Of a stretch of DNA of 64,000 nt, positions 43,421-51,629 are shown piece after piece. The notes under the pieces were generated by a model, which did not search any database, was not told the origin of the DNA, and worked only from the letters and a program-made list of their open reading frames with translations. A program made the position numbers and the translations under genes. Origin of the DNA: Marinoscillum pacificum (GTDB lineage Bacteria; Bacteroidota; Bacteroidia; Cytophagales; Cyclobacteriaceae). Position 1 is the first letter of the stretch, and the number at the start of each line of letters is the position of its first letter. The stretch is from NCBI RefSeq assembly GCF_024714495.1, contig NZ_JAMZMJ010000010.1, positions 124,001 to 188,000 of the forward strand, written 5' to 3'.

Positions 43421-44367
43421 TTACTTGGACTATTCGGTTTTGACAGAAACAATTGGCTATCATCAAAATTAAGAGCTTTTAAATAGATTGACCGAAAATT
43501 CTCTAATGCATGCTTTTTCAGCCTTTCTCTTTCATTATTCGCCAAATTTTTGCTGAGGTATTTGACTCTGTTGGAAACATACAATCCATATCTTATCCAG
43601 CCAAATCTCGATGACGGATCAAGCAACTTAATGTATAAGTCTCTTTCAAAACGCTTGATCGGATCAAACTTGATCTTAGAAGGAGGCCTATCTTCTCTGT
43701 CGTGAACTACGAGTGCATCATTCACTATTCCTATCCTTAATCCTCCGTTGATCAATCGCTGTACGTAATTAAAGTCTTCACCATAATGAAAAAATAAAGG
43801 ATGAAACAAACCAACTCGTTCTATACATGATTTAGATATGAGCCATGCTGCTGCATTCACAAAATGAACTTCCGCAATATTTGATTCTTGATTGATATTG
43901 GCTAGAAAATCGTCAGAAACGTCTTCAGACACAAATGTATAGAACAACTGATCATATCCTGACCGATCTCCTTTCAGATGGATAGGAGATACTATTCCAT
44001 AGTCTGGATTTGCTATCAATTGATCTCTAAGGCATCCTAAAGTATTCTCATCTACCCATGCATCTTGGTTGAGCAAAAAGAAATAAGAATAACCCAAGCT
44101 AAAAGCATATGCAATACCTTGATTATTCGCTCCTCCAAAACCCACATTTTCTTGATTAACAATGACATGAACTTGCGGGTATTTCTCTTCAATATGTGCC
44201 AGGGTGTCATCAGAAGAACAATTATCTATTAAGATGATGTCAGACTTCTGGTCAGACGCTAGAATAGAACCAATACATCGATCTATCCATTTCATAGCAT
44301 TGTAAGTAACTATAATACAGCAAGTGTCTGATCGTTTTGTTTCTGATTTCATTTTACCTGACATCAC
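43417..44367 (-). CDS. Glycosyltransferase family 2, rhamnosyltransferase-type
   Basis: 316 residues. CCIIVTYNAMKWIDRCIGSI, then ILIDNCSSDDT, ENVGFGGANNQG and FLLNQDAWV (DxD-equivalent) are the motifs of GT2 rhamnosyltransferases such as WbbL. The C-terminal FHYGEDFNYVQRLINGGLRIG is also usual. It is the first gene of the reverse-strand glycan operon (44367 down to 37741). The exact donor is not certain. Confidence 0.85.
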   Translation of the reverse strand: MMSGKMKSETKRSDTCCIIVTYNAMKWIDRCIGSILASDQKSDIILIDNCSSDDTLAHIEEKYPQVHVIVNQENVGFGGANNQGIAYAFSLGYSYFFLLNQDAWVDENTLGCLRDQLIANPDYGIVSPIHLKGDRSGYDQLFYTFVSEDVSDDFLANINQESNIAEVHFVNAAAWLISKSCIERVGLFHPLFFHYGEDFNYVQRLINGGLRIGIVNDALVVHDREDRPPSKIKFDPIKRFERDLYIKLLDPSSRFGWIRYGLYVSNRVKYLSKNLANNERERLKKHALENFRSIYLKALNFDDSQLFLSKPNSPSK

Positions 44368-44498
44368 ACAAACTTATCCTAATCTAAACTCTCTCAATCG
44401 GTATTCTTTCAAGAAAATGAGTAATTCTAATCATATGGTATGCTCTTTGATACAATATCCTTTGATTATTATCAATTAAGCTTATTTACTTTGTACTT

Positions 44499-44909
44499 AT
44501 GGTCACGAAAATTTCCATCTTATTTATTGGACTTTTAGGAGTTTTGAACTCTAACTGGATATCTAATGATGACAGAAAAGACGATTATACATTCGCTTTT
44601 TACAAAATCGACAACAAGGTAGAAATCATCGTTAATGATTCATTGATATACTCAACAGGTGAAATGAAAGGTAACCCAGACCTGGAAGGCAACCTAACCT
44701 ATAAGGTTGGTCATTTACTCACGAAGGGAAGGGATGAAGTCATCGTCAGGTTATACAATGGCCATGAACCCTATAGCCCCGATAAGAAAGATCAGCATTG
44801 GGAAATTGAATATTCTCTATTTAAAAACGGAAAGGAATATGATCTGATGTGGGATGAGGGCGATGACTACAGAACAGGATTGGTTTTCGAGGAAACCTAC
44901 TTTTTATAA
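44499..44909 (+). CDS. Small secreted protein of unknown function
   Basis: 136 residues. A signal peptide (about 1-19) is followed by a compact beta-rich domain with YTFAFYKIDNKVEIIVNDS and DEVIVRLYNGHEPYSP. There is no Cys in the signal region, so it is probably not a lipoprotein. I do not recognise the family. A degenerate -7 box (TACTTTG) sits only about 6 bases upstream of the ATG. It lies alone on the forward strand between reverse-strand glycosyltransferases. Confidence 0.65.
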   Translation: MVTKISILFIGLLGVLNSNWISNDDRKDDYTFAFYKIDNKVEIIVNDSLIYSTGEMKGNPDLEGNLTYKVGHLLTKGRDEVIVRLYNGHEPYSPDKKDQHWEIEYSLFKNGKEYDLMWDEGDDYRTGLVFEETYFL

Positions 44910-44917
44910 AGAAGTTA

Positions 44918-45850
44918 TCACTTTCTGAATAAACCGAAAACTCCACGATTATAATATTTTATTATACTCCAACTGATCATTCGACTTGATTTGAGTAATC
45001 CAATTTTCTTCACGTAATGTGATAAGACTGTTTTCAATTCATCAACACCCTCTTGACCGATCATGACTCGAAATTTTTGATAAAAAGAAGATTCCAACAA
45101 ATCCAATATCAACACCACTCGATCAGTATAAGAAGGATTAGGGCCTATAGTGGCGATATTACTAGAGGATACAGACCCTGAATGCACCCTGAATGTGTTC
45201 AACTTTTCACGAACAAACGATATGTGCTCATTAAGACCAATCCTCAGCCAATATTCAAAATCTACAATCTGTTGGTATTTAGTATTAAACAATCCATATT
45301 TTTCTATCAAGGACCGATGAATTAAGCCAACTATTGGTTCACCAAGAAAATTATGTTTGAGTTTATTTCCAATTAAGATTTCTGCTATCCTTTCTGGATG
45401 AACCAATATCTCCTGTTCTTTCAATGCTTTGGCAAGGGTTAAAATACCATCGAAAAATGTACGCCTTTCTGGATTGTCGCACAGATACTCTCGATCTGTC
45501 AACACTAATCCAGTGCCATTTCTTTTTCCCGTTTCCTGCATTTTCTCAATGCAATCCGGCTGCATGAGGTCATCCTGAAATTGAAATTTGATCCAATCAC
45601 CCTGTGCCATTTCTAGGCATTTATTCCAGTTCTCTACCAGACCAAGTCTACGTTCATTGATTATTAACTTTATTCTGGAATCTTTTCTGGCAAATTCAGT
45701 TACAATTCGTTGAGAGCTGTCTGCTGAAGATTCATCTATTACAAGAACTTCAATATGCTCGTATGTCTGATTAATTACAGACTGTAAACACTGTTCTAAG
45801 TATTCCTCACCATTATAACATGGTATACACACGGAAACAAGCTCTTGCAT
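44918..45850 (-). CDS. Glycosyltransferase family 2
   Basis: 310 residues. VSVCIPCYNGEEYLEQCLQS, VLVIDESSADSSQRIV, then WIKFQFQDDLMQPDCIEKM (DxD-equivalent) are the standard motifs of GT2 enzymes. The C-terminal part has no membrane segments. It probably adds a sugar to the glycan or to a lipid-linked oligosaccharide. It is a single gene on the reverse strand, divergent from the Wzi-type gene. Confidence 0.87.
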   Translation of the reverse strand: MQELVSVCIPCYNGEEYLEQCLQSVINQTYEHIEVLVIDESSADSSQRIVTEFARKDSRIKLIINERRLGLVENWNKCLEMAQGDWIKFQFQDDLMQPDCIEKMQETGKRNGTGLVLTDREYLCDNPERRTFFDGILTLAKALKEQEILVHPERIAEILIGNKLKHNFLGEPIVGLIHRSLIEKYGLFNTKYQQIVDFEYWLRIGLNEHISFVREKLNTFRVHSGSVSSSNIATIGPNPSYTDRVVLILDLLESSFYQKFRVMIGQEGVDELKTVLSHYVKKIGLLKSSRMISWSIIKYYNRGVFGLFRK

Positions 45851-45954
45851 AATTCGAAATTACGCTAAAAAGCAAAAATCCTCGTTAATCAACACCCTTG
45901 ATAACAATTTCAATTAGCCAACATTGGCTTTATTTGCACTATAAACTATGAACC

Positions 45955-47439
45955 ATGAGACTGAATTATATATTCTCGATTGCTATCATATCACTATCTT
46001 CTGTAGTATTTGGTCAAATTAGTGCGCCAGGTAGTCTATTTACGACAATTGAAATTACTCATGATACTACAACCTTAGGTTTCTACCAATCAGTTCATTC
46101 AGAAGAAATTACGAACAAAATTGAATTACTAGATCCACTATTCAGGACTAGTGCTAATAACTATTACCCGAGAGGGTTCAATGATGGACCGGTTTGGAAA
46201 GGTAAAGGTTTAACGATCGAGCTGCATGGAGGGGTGGCAGGTAAAATAGGACCGGTGACCTATGCATTGTATCCAGTAGTTTATTACTCTCAGAACCTTG
46301 AATCAAAACTAAATCCACCAATTCTTAACAATAGCATTAGTCCATATGGATATCAATTTACACAAGGATTGGGAGGTATTGATTGGCCCAATAGATTCGG
46401 AAACTCCTCCTTTACAACATTTCATCCGGGTCAATCTGAGATAAAATTGGAGCTAGGCAAGTTTGTAACGAGCGTGTCTACTCAAAATTACTCTGTGGGT
46501 CCTTCGGTTTTTAATCCTATAATTTTAAGTAGACAAGGCGGTGGGTTTCCTCATTTGAGAATTGGCAGCAAACCATTTGATCTCAATGCCAAAAACCTAT
46601 ACCTCGGTAAAATGGAATTGACTGTATTGGCCGGCTTCCTAAAAGAATCTGAATATTTCGACAATAATGAAGACAACAACAGAAGTTATTTCAATGGTCT
46701 ATTCTTCGCCTATACTCCTCCATTTCTTGAGAACCTAACTCTTGGATTCAATAAGGCTCTTTATAAACAAACCAACAGGTTTAGCGCTCAAGATTTGATT
46801 TCAGTAATTCACGTATTAGACACAGTTGGTCCAAATGATCAATTTGATCAACTTGCCTCGGCCACTATGGAATGGAAGTTCCCGTCAGTTGGTTTCAGAG
46901 CATACATGGAGTTTGCATACAATGACTTTGGGGGATTTTTTAAGTGGATAGAGCCAGAACACAGTAGAGCATATACAATCGGTTTTGAAAAAGAATTATA
47001 TCTAAAAAATGGCGACAAGTTCCTAATCAATTATGAGCACACCAATCTCTCCCGTAATCATACATTTCTTTGGAGACCTGAACCTTCATTTTATATACAC
47101 TCAGTTAACAAGCAGGGATATACCAATCAAGGACAACTTCTAGGAGCAGGAATTGGCCCTGGTAGTAACTGTGATATTCTAATGGTCAAATTCACCCATA
47201 AGCAATCTACTTTAGGGTTATCAGGATCGCGTATCGAAACAAACAAAGACTATTTAGTCAGGAATATTCGTGAACCAGATCATGACATTGAATATGGATG
47301 GGGCGGATATGTTAACTATGAATTAGAAAAACTGAATATCTTCTTTGAAATAGTACGCAGCAGAAATCACAACAAGTACTACATCAAGAGAGTAAGCAAT
47401 TTGTATTTGAGTCTGGGAACGCAGCTAAAACTGAATTGA
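45955..47439 (+). CDS. Capsule assembly protein Wzi-type outer membrane barrel
   Basis: 494 residues. A signal peptide (about 1-20, ending VFGQ) precedes a beta-barrel. The Wzi family features are present: YYPRGFNDGPVWKGKGL, then PVVYYS and QFTQGLGGIDWPNRFGNSSF, followed by repeated aromatic strands to an end of LGTQLKLN. Wzi-type proteins attach capsular or exopolysaccharide to the outer membrane. It is the only clear outer-membrane component of the glycan region. The exostosin-like gene overlaps its end (TTGA), so the two are co-translated. Confidence 0.85.
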   Translation: MRLNYIFSIAIISLSSVVFGQISAPGSLFTTIEITHDTTTLGFYQSVHSEEITNKIELLDPLFRTSANNYYPRGFNDGPVWKGKGLTIELHGGVAGKIGPVTYALYPVVYYSQNLESKLNPPILNNSISPYGYQFTQGLGGIDWPNRFGNSSFTTFHPGQSEIKLELGKFVTSVSTQNYSVGPSVFNPIILSRQGGGFPHLRIGSKPFDLNAKNLYLGKMELTVLAGFLKESEYFDNNEDNNRSYFNGLFFAYTPPFLENLTLGFNKALYKQTNRFSAQDLISVIHVLDTVGPNDQFDQLASATMEWKFPSVGFRAYMEFAYNDFGGFFKWIEPEHSRAYTIGFEKELYLKNGDKFLINYEHTNLSRNHTFLWRPEPSFYIHSVNKQGYTNQGQLLGAGIGPGSNCDILMVKFTHKQSTLGLSGSRIETNKDYLVRNIREPDHDIEYGWGGYVNYELEKLNIFFEIVRSRNHNKYYIKRVSNLYLSLGTQLKLN

Positions 47440-48308
47440 TCATCCCCTTGAGTATTCAAATAAAAAGACCTCTAGCCCCCAACCTGTCGTGTATTGTTGA
47501 TCATTTTAATGAAAATACATCGTTATATGGGGATACCCATTTAATTCTTCATTCGAAGATACTTTGGGCTAATACAAGCACCCCCGAAATATTAAAAGAT
47601 ATTTCGTCAAAAACTGATGATAAACACAAAACCCTGGTCTTCATAGTTGATGACTTTGAACAGAGATATAACCATCATCAGAATCTAATACTCTTTCGAA
47701 CAAGCTTGAGAGCTTCCAGGAAAAGGATAAATGAATTCGTGCTTCCCTACATTTGGGAATGTAATGACACAGCATTTCCTACATCAGAATCAACCATAAC
47801 TCCAGTAGTTGGTTTTTGTGGTCTTGTAAATAAGCATCGAAAAAAGATTATTCAAACTTTTAAGAAATCCAATAGAGTTGAATCCAACTTCATCATTAGA
47901 GATAAATTCTGGGGTGGTGATCCACACAATTCACAATTGGTTGACGAATACGAGGCGAACATCAAAAGCTCACAATTTGTACTTTGCAATAGAGGTCGAG
48001 GAAACTTTTCCATGCGCTTTTATCAAACCTTGGCATTCGGAAGAATTCCTGTACTAGTTAATACAGACATGGTGCTACCATTCGAAAATGAAATACCATG
48101 GAAAGACCTCATTGTCTTTGAGAAGTCTGAAAAGAAATGTCTTGAGAAAGTAATAGAAATTCATAAAAAGGATGAAATCACTCACAGACAAAAATTGTGT
48201 CGAGAGTTTTTTGATAAGTTCTTTCACAAGGATGTGGTCTTTTCTAAACTTTTAGAATCTGCACTAAAACCCCAAAAGACATCTTGGTGGTCCAGACTGT
48301 TTGCTTGA
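47436..48308 (+). CDS. Exostosin-type glycosyltransferase (GT47-like), copy 2
   Basis: 290 residues. It probably starts at the TTG at 47436, which overlaps the TGA of the Wzi gene (no in-frame ATG is better placed). FVLCNRGRGNFSMRFYQTL followed by FGRIPVLVNTDMVLPFE and a later IPWKDLIVFE are exostosin-type donor-site segments. It is shorter than the copy at 34809-36008. Co-translation with Wzi suggests it completes or modifies the glycan that Wzi binds. The C-terminal TSWWSRLFA tail is like the end of the 32316-33179 gene. Confidence 0.77.
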   Translation: MIIPLSIQIKRPLAPNLSCIVDHFNENTSLYGDTHLILHSKILWANTSTPEILKDISSKTDDKHKTLVFIVDDFEQRYNHHQNLILFRTSLRASRKRINEFVLPYIWECNDTAFPTSESTITPVVGFCGLVNKHRKKIIQTFKKSNRVESNFIIRDKFWGGDPHNSQLVDEYEANIKSSQFVLCNRGRGNFSMRFYQTLAFGRIPVLVNTDMVLPFENEIPWKDLIVFEKSEKKCLEKVIEIHKKDEITHRQKLCREFFDKFFHKDVVFSKLLESALKPQKTSWWSRLFA

Positions 48309-48349
48309 CACATCTCGTTTAATTTCTAATCCGTTAAAAGACACTTCAC

Positions 48350-48357
48350 TACCTTTG
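48350..48357 (+). promoter_or_regulatory. -7 promoter element of mltG
   Basis: TACCTTTG matches TAnnTTTG, 19 bases upstream of the ATG at 48377. Confidence 0.5.
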
Positions 48358-48376
48358 CCCCAAACTCAATAAAGGC

Positions 48377-49411
48377 ATGAACAAAAAGAACTGGGTAGCT
48401 GCCGCTTTGATCATCGGCACAATTATGCTATCGTCGTTTGCATTTTATTTCTACCAGATTTTATTCACTCCAAATATCCTGGTAGACCAGGAAGACCGCT
48501 ATTTCGCAATTCCAGAGGGAACCACTTTTGAAGAAGTGCGAAATCAATTATATGATCAACGAATCATAAACGATGCGGTATCCTTTAGTTTTCTGTCTAA
48601 ACTGAAAAAGTATGACGAGAATGTGAAACCAGGCATGTACTTGTTCAAAAAAGACATGAGCAATACAGCGGCCATCAACATGCTTCGAGCTGGCCTACAA
48701 ACTCCAGTGAAACTAACGTTTAGTACCGCCAGAAAAATAGAGGAACTAGCGGGCAAACTAACGAATAACATCATGATGGACTCATTGGATCTTATCCCAA
48801 TACTGACATCAGATAGTGTGGCAGAAGCTTATGGATTTGATTCGCAGACATTCATTAGTATGTTTTTACCCAACACTTATGAAGTTTACTGGACCATCTC
48901 TGAAAAAGAACTTCTTGATCGACTAAAGAAAGAATATGATAAATTCTGGAATGCGGAGCGACTTGCTCAAGCTCAAAAAATTGGTTTAACACCTGAAGAG
49001 ATTACTACAGTGGCTTCCATCGTAAATGCTGAAACAAACTTCAGTGATGAAGCACCAACAATTGCTGGTGTATATTTAAATCGACTTGACAGAGGCTACA
49101 AACTTCAAGCGGACCCAACATTGAAGTTTGCACTGAATAACTTCGAAATCAGAAGGCTTCTTTTGAAAGACATGGAGTTTGATTCTCCGTACAACACTTA
49201 CAAATACGCTGGCCTACCTCCTGGTCCCATCAACATGCCTTCCATCAATATGATAGAAGCTGTTTTGAATTACGAAGATCATTCTTACCTTTATTTCTGT
49301 GCAAAGGATGATTTTTCTGGTAGACATGTTTTTGCGAATACTTTAGTAGAGCACAATGTCAACGCCAAAAAATTTCAAACAGCACTTAACCAGCAGAGGA
49401 TTTACAGATAG
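48377..49411 (+). CDS. mltG: Endolytic murein transglycosylase
   Basis: 344 residues. One N-terminal membrane anchor (about 8-28) precedes a LysM-like part (IPEGTTFEEVRNQLYDQR) and the YceG/MltG catalytic domain. The catalytic Glu lies in VASIVNAETNFSDEAPTIAG. PTLKFAL and the closing AGLPPGPINMPS are typical of the family. It cuts nascent glycan strands in the periplasm and so ends peptidoglycan synthesis. It is followed after 4 bases by the thioesterase gene. Confidence 0.93.
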   Translation: MNKKNWVAAALIIGTIMLSSFAFYFYQILFTPNILVDQEDRYFAIPEGTTFEEVRNQLYDQRIINDAVSFSFLSKLKKYDENVKPGMYLFKKDMSNTAAINMLRAGLQTPVKLTFSTARKIEELAGKLTNNIMMDSLDLIPILTSDSVAEAYGFDSQTFISMFLPNTYEVYWTISEKELLDRLKKEYDKFWNAERLAQAQKIGLTPEEITTVASIVNAETNFSDEAPTIAGVYLNRLDRGYKLQADPTLKFALNNFEIRRLLLKDMEFDSPYNTYKYAGLPPGPINMPSINMIEAVLNYEDHSYLYFCAKDDFSGRHVFANTLVEHNVNAKKFQTALNQQRIYR

Positions 49412-49415
49412 TTTA

Positions 49416-49823
49416 ATGTACACACATGAAGCGAAAACCCGGGTCAGATATGCTGAAACTGACCAAATGGGTTATGTATACTATGGCAACTATGCTACTT
49501 ACTATGAGATAGCTCGGGTAGAGGCCTTTAGAGCGCTAGGATTTCCATATAAGCAAATGGAAGACATGGGAATTGGTATGCCAGTGCTTTCACTCAACGT
49601 AAAGTATCACCGACCAGGCAAGTACGACGACCTTCTAACTATCAAAGTAACCATTCCTGAAAAGCCAAGAGCTCGAATTTTATTTCAATACGAGGTTACC
49701 AATGAAGCTGGTGAACTGATTAACACAGGAGAAACGGAATTAGTATTCATCAAAATGGATACCGGTCGACCCACAAGAATGCCAGAAGCTATGGAAAAGC
49801 TTCTAGAACCACATTTTGCGTGA
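49416..49823 (+). CDS. Acyl-CoA thioesterase (hotdog, YbgC/FadM-like)
   Basis: 135 residues from the ATG at 49416 (an earlier in-frame ATG lies inside mltG and gives a long meaningless extension). VRYAETDQMGYVYYGNYATY, then EIARVEAFRALG, form the hotdog core with the catalytic Asp in ETDQMG, as in YbgC/FadM thioesterases. It hydrolyses short or medium acyl-CoA. The gene lies between mltG and the YihY gene, with overlap at its end. Confidence 0.85.
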   Translation: MYTHEAKTRVRYAETDQMGYVYYGNYATYYEIARVEAFRALGFPYKQMEDMGIGMPVLSLNVKYHRPGKYDDLLTIKVTIPEKPRARILFQYEVTNEAGELINTGETELVFIKMDTGRPTRMPEAMEKLLEPHFA

Positions 49824-50776
49824 GAACAAGAGAAAGGCTACATAAACATCTGCTCTATACGAGCTGGTACCTCAGAATGATCCAAATACTGAGGGCTATC
49901 AAAATACGACATGGAAAAGCCTCTCTCTACAGAATCCTGATTATTTTCATTGATAAGGTAGGTGACAATCAATTGTTTGACAGAGCCTATGGTGTGGCGT
50001 TCAACTTTACTTTATCACTTTTTCCAGCCATCATCTTTTTATTTACGCTGATTCCGTTCCTTCATGAGTTTATACCATCTATCAGTCAAGGGGAGATTCT
50101 ACACTTCTTGAAAGATGTGATGCCAGACACCGTATTTGAAGTGATGGCCGAAACGCTCTATGACACAACTCAGATACGACGTGAAGGCCTCATGTCATTC
50201 GGTGTGCTGTTTGCCTTATTTCTGGCAACCAATGGAGTAAATTCACTAATGCAGACCTTCAATATGAGCTATAAGACGGTTGAAAACAGGTCATTCATCA
50301 AGACACGGATTATTGCGTTGTTCCTCACCATTTTATTAGCATTTGCACTAATAGTAGGTGTCATTTTCCTTATTATCGGACAAATCTTGTTGAACTGGGT
50401 AGTAGAGATTGGGGTAGTTACTGAGGATCTGCTTGTATGGATTATCTTGATATTGAGGTTTATTGTTGTTTTTATAATCTTCTACAGTGCAACAGGTGCG
50501 ATATATTATTGGGGGCCAGCCATACATGACAAGTGGAGATTCTTTTCTTTGGGATCAATATTAGCAACCGGACTATGCCTTCTTGTCTCCTTTGGATTCT
50601 CGTTTTACGTAGCCAATTTTGGCACATACAACAAAGTCTACGGATCAATTGGTGCGCTGATCGCCTTGATGATCTGGCAGTGGCTCATGTCGTTTATCCT
50701 ACTGCTGGGCTTTGAATTCAATGCCAGCATTGACAGAGCATCAAGTGGAAAAGTATATGATATTGATAAGGATTAA
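49820..50776 (+). CDS. YihY/BrkB-family membrane protein, copy 1
   Basis: 318 residues. The GTG at 49820 overlaps the TGA of the thioesterase gene; ATG at 49877 is an alternative. The YihY core has several membrane helices, with LSLFPAIIFLFTLIPFL and ATNGVNSLMQTFN among them, and SFGFSFYVANFGTYNKVYGS near the end. The family was once named RNase BN by mistake; its actual role, maybe in transport or envelope function, is not known. A second member lies at 56814-57728. Confidence 0.85.
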   Translation: MRTRERLHKHLLYTSWYLRMIQILRAIKIRHGKASLYRILIIFIDKVGDNQLFDRAYGVAFNFTLSLFPAIIFLFTLIPFLHEFIPSISQGEILHFLKDVMPDTVFEVMAETLYDTTQIRREGLMSFGVLFALFLATNGVNSLMQTFNMSYKTVENRSFIKTRIIALFLTILLAFALIVGVIFLIIGQILLNWVVEIGVVTEDLLVWIILILRFIVVFIIFYSATGAIYYWGPAIHDKWRFFSLGSILATGLCLLVSFGFSFYVANFGTYNKVYGSIGALIALMIWQWLMSFILLLGFEFNASIDRASSGKVYDIDKD

Positions 50777-50785
50777 CCCTTTCGC

Positions 50786-50980
50786 CTACTTGAACCTTCT
50801 TAGCTCTTCATTTCGAAACGTGGTATTAATAATTAACCCATTCTCTAACTGACATTTGCAGAAGTACTTTGGTCGTTCTTGACTTCCAAGAATTTCTTTT
50901 ATTAATACTCTCACAGAGTGATTATTTGCTAATCCAACCTCTTCTCCTATGTAATAAATTGGCTTAAAAGACTGATCCAT
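50786..50980 (-). CDS. Small hypothetical protein
   Basis: 64 residues from the ATG at 50980; an in-frame TTG at 51013 would add 11 residues, but the ATG is more credible. It begins MDQSFKPIYYIGEEVGLANN and has CKCQLENG near the end. It may be a small beta-barrel-like fold, with two Cys in KYFCKCQLE. I do not recognise the family. It is divided from the upstream gene by a terminator. Confidence 0.55.
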   Translation of the reverse strand: MDQSFKPIYYIGEEVGLANNHSVRVLIKEILGSQERPKYFCKCQLENGLIINTTFRNEELRRFK

Positions 50981-51053
50981 AACGTTAATTTTTGAGTAAC
51001 GAATGTAAGACAATCTGTTTAACCAAAATTGTTTTGAGAATATTCACCTAAAA

Positions 51054-51084
51054 CAAAAAAAGCTCAAGATGTCAATCCTGAGCT
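51054..51084 (-). terminator. Terminator of the PepSY-type gene
   Basis: On the reverse strand AGCTCAGGAT pairs with ATCTTGAGCT (10 bp, one G-U) and is followed by seven T residues. Confidence 0.85.
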
Positions 51085-51106
51085 CTTACAAATTGATTTA
51101 ATATTA

Positions 51107-51604
51107 TTAGAAAAGAATCAACAAAATCGTCAATACCAGACCAGCCGCTGTGAAGTATAGACCTTTCTTAAAAATACTAGTACCGGGAGAAAACATCCAA
51201 AACGAAGAAACCACAAAGAACAACAGCGACAACCCGAAGAAAACATTTAAAAATGCCAATGGTCTACTGCTTGTGGCTTTGTGCATATGTGTCATTCTGT
51301 CTAGCAAATACGGCAGCTCCTTTACCGTGTAAACAGCCTTGCCTGTTTTCGTATCAAAGTTTCCTTGCTCGAAGTAAGCTACTCCGCCTTCTTCCTTTTC
51401 AACCTTCAAATTTCTTATTCTTAGAGCTTCACCTAATTTTTCGACAGGAGTATCAACCGGCAACTCCTTTTCCACTACTTTTTCTTTCTTGAAGATGTCT
51501 TTATCTCTAAACACGAGCACAATTCCGCTCAAAGCATAAACTGCCATGATACCCACCAGGAAAAAACCTAAATACCGGTGGTAAATTCTGAATTTCATAT
51601 TCAT
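51107..51604 (-). CDS. PepSY-associated membrane protein
   Basis: 165 residues. The N-terminal RIYHRYLGFFLVGIMAVYAL is the start of a PepSY-associated helix; two or three more membrane segments follow (AFLNVFFGLSLLFFVVSSFW, LYFTAAGLVLTILLILF). The middle part, with MTHMHKATSS, is soluble. Proteins of this kind often sit beside TonB-dependent receptors for iron in Bacteroidota. It follows the receptor gene after 25 bases and ends at a strong terminator, so the two are probably one operon. Confidence 0.75.
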   Translation of the reverse strand: MNMKFRIYHRYLGFFLVGIMAVYALSGIVLVFRDKDIFKKEKVVEKELPVDTPVEKLGEALRIRNLKVEKEEGGVAYFEQGNFDTKTGKAVYTVKELPYLLDRMTHMHKATSSRPLAFLNVFFGLSLLFFVVSSFWMFSPGTSIFKKGLYFTAAGLVLTILLILF

Positions 51605-51629
51605 TTTTTATTCCAATTGATCATTAAAC

